This document shows, piece by piece, positions 62,047-64,000 of a DNA stretch of 64,000 nucleotides. Location of the stretch: positions 62,001-126,000 of the forward strand of contig JAVBKX010000023.1 of the NCBI GenBank assembly GCA_031553835.1. Direction: 5' to 3'. The notes beneath the pieces are model-generated. The model did not search any database. It was not told where the DNA came from and worked only from the letters and a program-made list of their open reading frames with translations. The position numbers were made by a program, and so were the translations under genes. Numbering within the stretch: the first letter of the stretch is position 1; each line of letters begins with the position of its first letter. This DNA is from JAVBKX01 sp031553835 (lineage in GTDB: Bacteria; Bacteroidota; Bacteroidia; Bacteroidales; Azobacteroidaceae).

Positions 62047-62898
62047 TCAACATTTAAAATTTGTTTCCATTTGGTAAACAATTTTTTTTACCTCGTCTGC
62101 CCACTCTTGTGGCGATTTTGAAGAATCGAAAGTTTGCCAGCGAATTGGTTTGCCAAACCGGATTGTGAACGTCGAACCTTTGGCTTTGAACATTTCACGG
62201 GGCAAAAATAACATTTCTAAATTAAATTTTATATTGAAAAATTTTCTAAAATTAGCTAACCGGTAAAAGAAATTGGAATTGCGCGCTTTGAAATAAACCG
62301 GAATAATATCGCGTTTATACTCTATTGATTTGATAATGAACATTTTTTTCCATTCCGGATCGCCAATTTTTCCGTTTTGTCTGCGAGAGCACAATCCGGC
62401 CGGAAAGGTAATAATTTGGTTGTCGGAAATAAAAGCGTCATTAATGGCTTGCACGCCTGCTTTTGCCTGGCCTCCATGTTTGTTGATCGGAACGAAGATT
62501 GGTTGCAGGGGTTGAATGAAATACAATAAATCATTTACCAGGTATTTGATATTCCCATTGTATTTTTCTCCAAGAATGGCGGAAAGACAGATTCCATCGA
62601 GTCCTCCGAGCGGATGATTGGATGCAAAAATAAATTTTTGATCATTCTCAGGAATATTTTCATCACCTTCCAATTGCAACTTGATGTCAAAATAAGCGAC
62701 CGCATTTTGCATCGTTTTTACACCGGTTTCCAGACCGTTACCCCGCAGGAAAATATTGAGCTGATCCTGGCAAATCAACTTGGATAATCCGTTGATTAAC
62801 CATTGAGGAACCTTTCGCCCCAATGCTTTCGTTTTAATAATTTGATCCAGATCAATTTGAAAAACCGCAGAATAAGCCATGTTTTTGTATAAGCGCAA
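62047..62898 (-). CDS. glsA: PlsC-type acyltransferase, probable O-acyltransferase GlsA of glycine-lipid synthesis
   Basis: A 283-residue membrane-associated acyltransferase. The catalytic block is FIFASNHPLGGLDGICLSAI (NHx4D: His and Asp present), then the substrate-binding stretch VPINKHGGQAKAGVQAIND and IITFPAGLCSRRQNGKI. In GlsA the O-acyl chain is added to the lyso-glycine lipid made by GlsB. The gene precedes glsB by 3 bases on the same strand, fitting an operon. A role as a general lysophospholipid acyltransferase is less likely given this context. Confidence 0.8.
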   Translation of the reverse strand: MRLYKNMAYSAVFQIDLDQIIKTKALGRKVPQWLINGLSKLICQDQLNIFLRGNGLETGVKTMQNAVAYFDIKLQLEGDENIPENDQKFIFASNHPLGGLDGICLSAILGEKYNGNIKYLVNDLLYFIQPLQPIFVPINKHGGQAKAGVQAINDAFISDNQIITFPAGLCSRRQNGKIGDPEWKKMFIIKSIEYKRDIIPVYFKARNSNFFYRLANFRKFFNIKFNLEMLFLPREMFKAKGSTFTIRFGKPIRWQTFDSSKSPQEWADEVKKIVYQMETNFKC

Positions 62899-62907
62899 AA
62901 TTCAATT

Positions 62908-63738
62908 TTAATTACCTTTAGCCATGTGTATCGTCATTTGAGGAAATGGAATTTCGATATTCTCTTCCGCAAAAATTTTGTACACTTTTTCATTCAGATC
63001 AAAATACACATTCCAGTAGTCTTCTTTTGCAGTCCATATACGAATCACAATATCAACAGAACTTTGGTTCAATTTATGCAACGCAACAAAAGGCTCCGGT
63101 TCCTGCAATATCCGCCGGTCTTCATGGATAATCCGCTCAACGTGCCTTTTAGCGCGGTCATAATCTTGCCCGTACGCAATTCCGATAATCAGTTCCACAC
63201 GGCGGTTGGTCTGATGAGAGTAGTTCATGATTACCCCGGTCGAAAGACCTCCATTGGGAATAATGATCGTTTTATTGTCTGGAGTTGTCAAAATAGTATT
63301 AAAAATTTGAATTTCCTTCACAGTGCCTGACTGGTTGAGCGCTTCTATAAAATCGCCAACCCGGTAAGGTTTGAAAAGGAGAATCATCACTCCTCCCGCG
63401 AAATTTTGCAAAGTACCGCTCAATGCCATACCGATTGCCACTCCGGCTGAGGCCAACAACGCGACAAAAGAGCTGTTATTGATTCCCAATATATTGATGA
63501 TCACAATAATGAGAGTCGCCATGAGACTGATTTTAATCAAGCTCATCAGAAAACTTTCTACCGAAGGTTCAAACTCTTTTTTATCAAAGAACTTCTTTAT
63601 AATCCGGTTGACTATATTTATTAATTTTTTTCCTACCCAATAGACAACGATAGCTACTACTAATTTTCCTCCAAAACTGATTCCTGCGTCAATCAATTTT
63701 TGCAATAAACCGTCCAACGATACAAAAGAGAAATCCAT
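62908..63738 (-). CDS. MscS-family mechanosensitive ion channel
   Basis: A 276-residue inner-membrane channel that opens under membrane tension and releases osmolytes. It has two or three N-terminal helices (GGKLVVAIVVYWVGKKLINI, LIKISLMATLIIVIINILGI), then the pore-lining TM3 with GVAIGMALSGTLQNFAGGVM and the beta domain GDFIEALNQSGTVKEIQIFN. The C-terminal cage ends ENIEIPFPQMTIHMAKG. Length matches the E. coli MscS. It lies upstream of the glycine-lipid genes on the same strand, possibly in one operon. Confidence 0.95.
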   Translation of the reverse strand: MDFSFVSLDGLLQKLIDAGISFGGKLVVAIVVYWVGKKLINIVNRIIKKFFDKKEFEPSVESFLMSLIKISLMATLIIVIINILGINNSSFVALLASAGVAIGMALSGTLQNFAGGVMILLFKPYRVGDFIEALNQSGTVKEIQIFNTILTTPDNKTIIIPNGGLSTGVIMNYSHQTNRRVELIIGIAYGQDYDRAKRHVERIIHEDRRILQEPEPFVALHKLNQSSVDIVIRIWTAKEDYWNVYFDLNEKVYKIFAEENIEIPFPQMTIHMAKGN

Positions 63739-63814
63739 ATTATGAAATTTGATACAAAGATATAGCTTTTTGAAAAAACTTTTTTAAGAATCGGTAATAT
63801 TTCAAATATCTTGT

Positions 63815-63822
63815 TACCTTTG
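63815..63822 (+). promoter_or_regulatory. -7 box (TACCTTTG) for the last gene
   Basis: TACCTTTG fits TAnnTTTG and lies 14 bases before the first ATG at 63837 and 26 bases before the second at 63849, making the second ATG the more likely start. Confidence 0.45.
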
Positions 63823-63848
63823 GATTTGAAATTTTAATGAACGAAAGA

Positions 63849-64000
63849 ATGAAACGTTTGATAGGTTTACTGTTGTTTTTGGTCTGTTGCCTTGAGGCAT
63901 CGACACAAACACCCGTTGAAGCCAAAAAACTTTATGATGCCGGAAAATATGCTCAGGTAAAGCCGTACTATGAGCAACAAGTAAAGAAAACACCTAACAA
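63849..64000 (+). CDS. Secreted protein, N-terminal part (cut by window end)
   Basis: An open frame with ATG codons at 63837 and 63849 runs off the window. The second gives a signal peptide starting MKRLIGLLLFLVCCLEAST, followed by TPVEAKKLYDAGKYAQVKPY, which looks like a tetratricopeptide-type helix. It may be a TPR-containing periplasmic or outer-membrane protein. It is divergent from the mscS gene. The fragment is too short for assignment. Confidence 0.65.
   Translation, partial: MKRLIGLLLFLVCCLEASTQTPVEAKKLYDAGKYAQVKPYYEQQVKKTPN

Overview
The window reads as a chromosomal segment of a moderately AT-rich member of the Bacteroidota, most likely order Bacteroidales. The evidence is the housekeeping gene order (rpsU, xerC, hpf, tRNA cluster, tuf, tRNA-Trp, secE, nusG, rplKAJL, rpoBC), Bacteroidota-type promoters (a TAnnTTTG box at -7, sometimes with TTTG about 20 bases upstream), a protease with a type IX secretion C-terminal signal, many Cys-lipoproteins, LytS/LytTR signalling, and a probable glycine-lipid synthesis pair. 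All calls come from reading the sequence; no database search was run.

Layout. 1-4.7 kb is a sugar locus on the minus strand (GH172-type lipoprotein, FGGY kinase, MFS permease cut by the window edge) with a divergent GntR/LacI-type regulator. 4.7-13.7 kb holds a secreted metalloprotease, uvrA, a GHL10 hydrolase, a gamma-carbonic-anhydrase-like protein, an S41 protease and dCMP deaminase. 13.8-28.8 kb is the translation/transcription core, ended by a strong terminator after rpoC. Its intergenic gaps carry unusual low-complexity inverted repeats, and a tRNA remnant lies in the tRNA cluster. 28.9-32.6 kb holds two lipoproteins, an MFS carrier and folC. 32.9-38.1 kb is a compact, more GC-rich module: a TonB-dependent receptor, a degenerate LytS-like sensor, an intact LytS-like kinase and a LytTR regulator. 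38.3-43.3 kb combines phosphate uptake (DUF47/Pit), sodium-pump decarboxylase membrane subunits without an alpha subunit, and a DedA protein. 43.4-44.8 kb is an HTH/nucleotidyltransferase pair with a perfect palindromic operator at the promoter. 44.9-47.2 kb encodes a PHP plus double DUF1080 protein.

The most interesting region is 47.4-54.4 kb, an unusual CRISPR island. It has an RT-Cas1 fusion and Cas2, and a 12-repeat array whose repeats end in ATTGAGAC, which resembles the type III crRNA 5' handle. Beside these lie three accessory genes of cyclic-oligoadenylate type: a truncated HEPN domain, a small Rossmann-like protein that may be a ring nuclease or free-standing CARF, and a four-helix membrane protein ending in a CARF-like domain. 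No cas10, csm/cmr or complete cas6 is present. The left edge looks like a deletion scar joining a Cas6/RAMP-like N-terminus to the HEPN C-terminus. The module may therefore serve an effector elsewhere in the genome, or may be a reduced system built around a membrane effector.

54.4-64 kb returns to ordinary genes: mfd, a polyprenol-phosphate glycosyltransferase, a small toxin-antitoxin pair overlapping pyrC, a DUF3109 protein, the putative glycine-lipid acyltransferases glsB/glsA, an MscS channel, and the start of a secreted protein cut by the window end.
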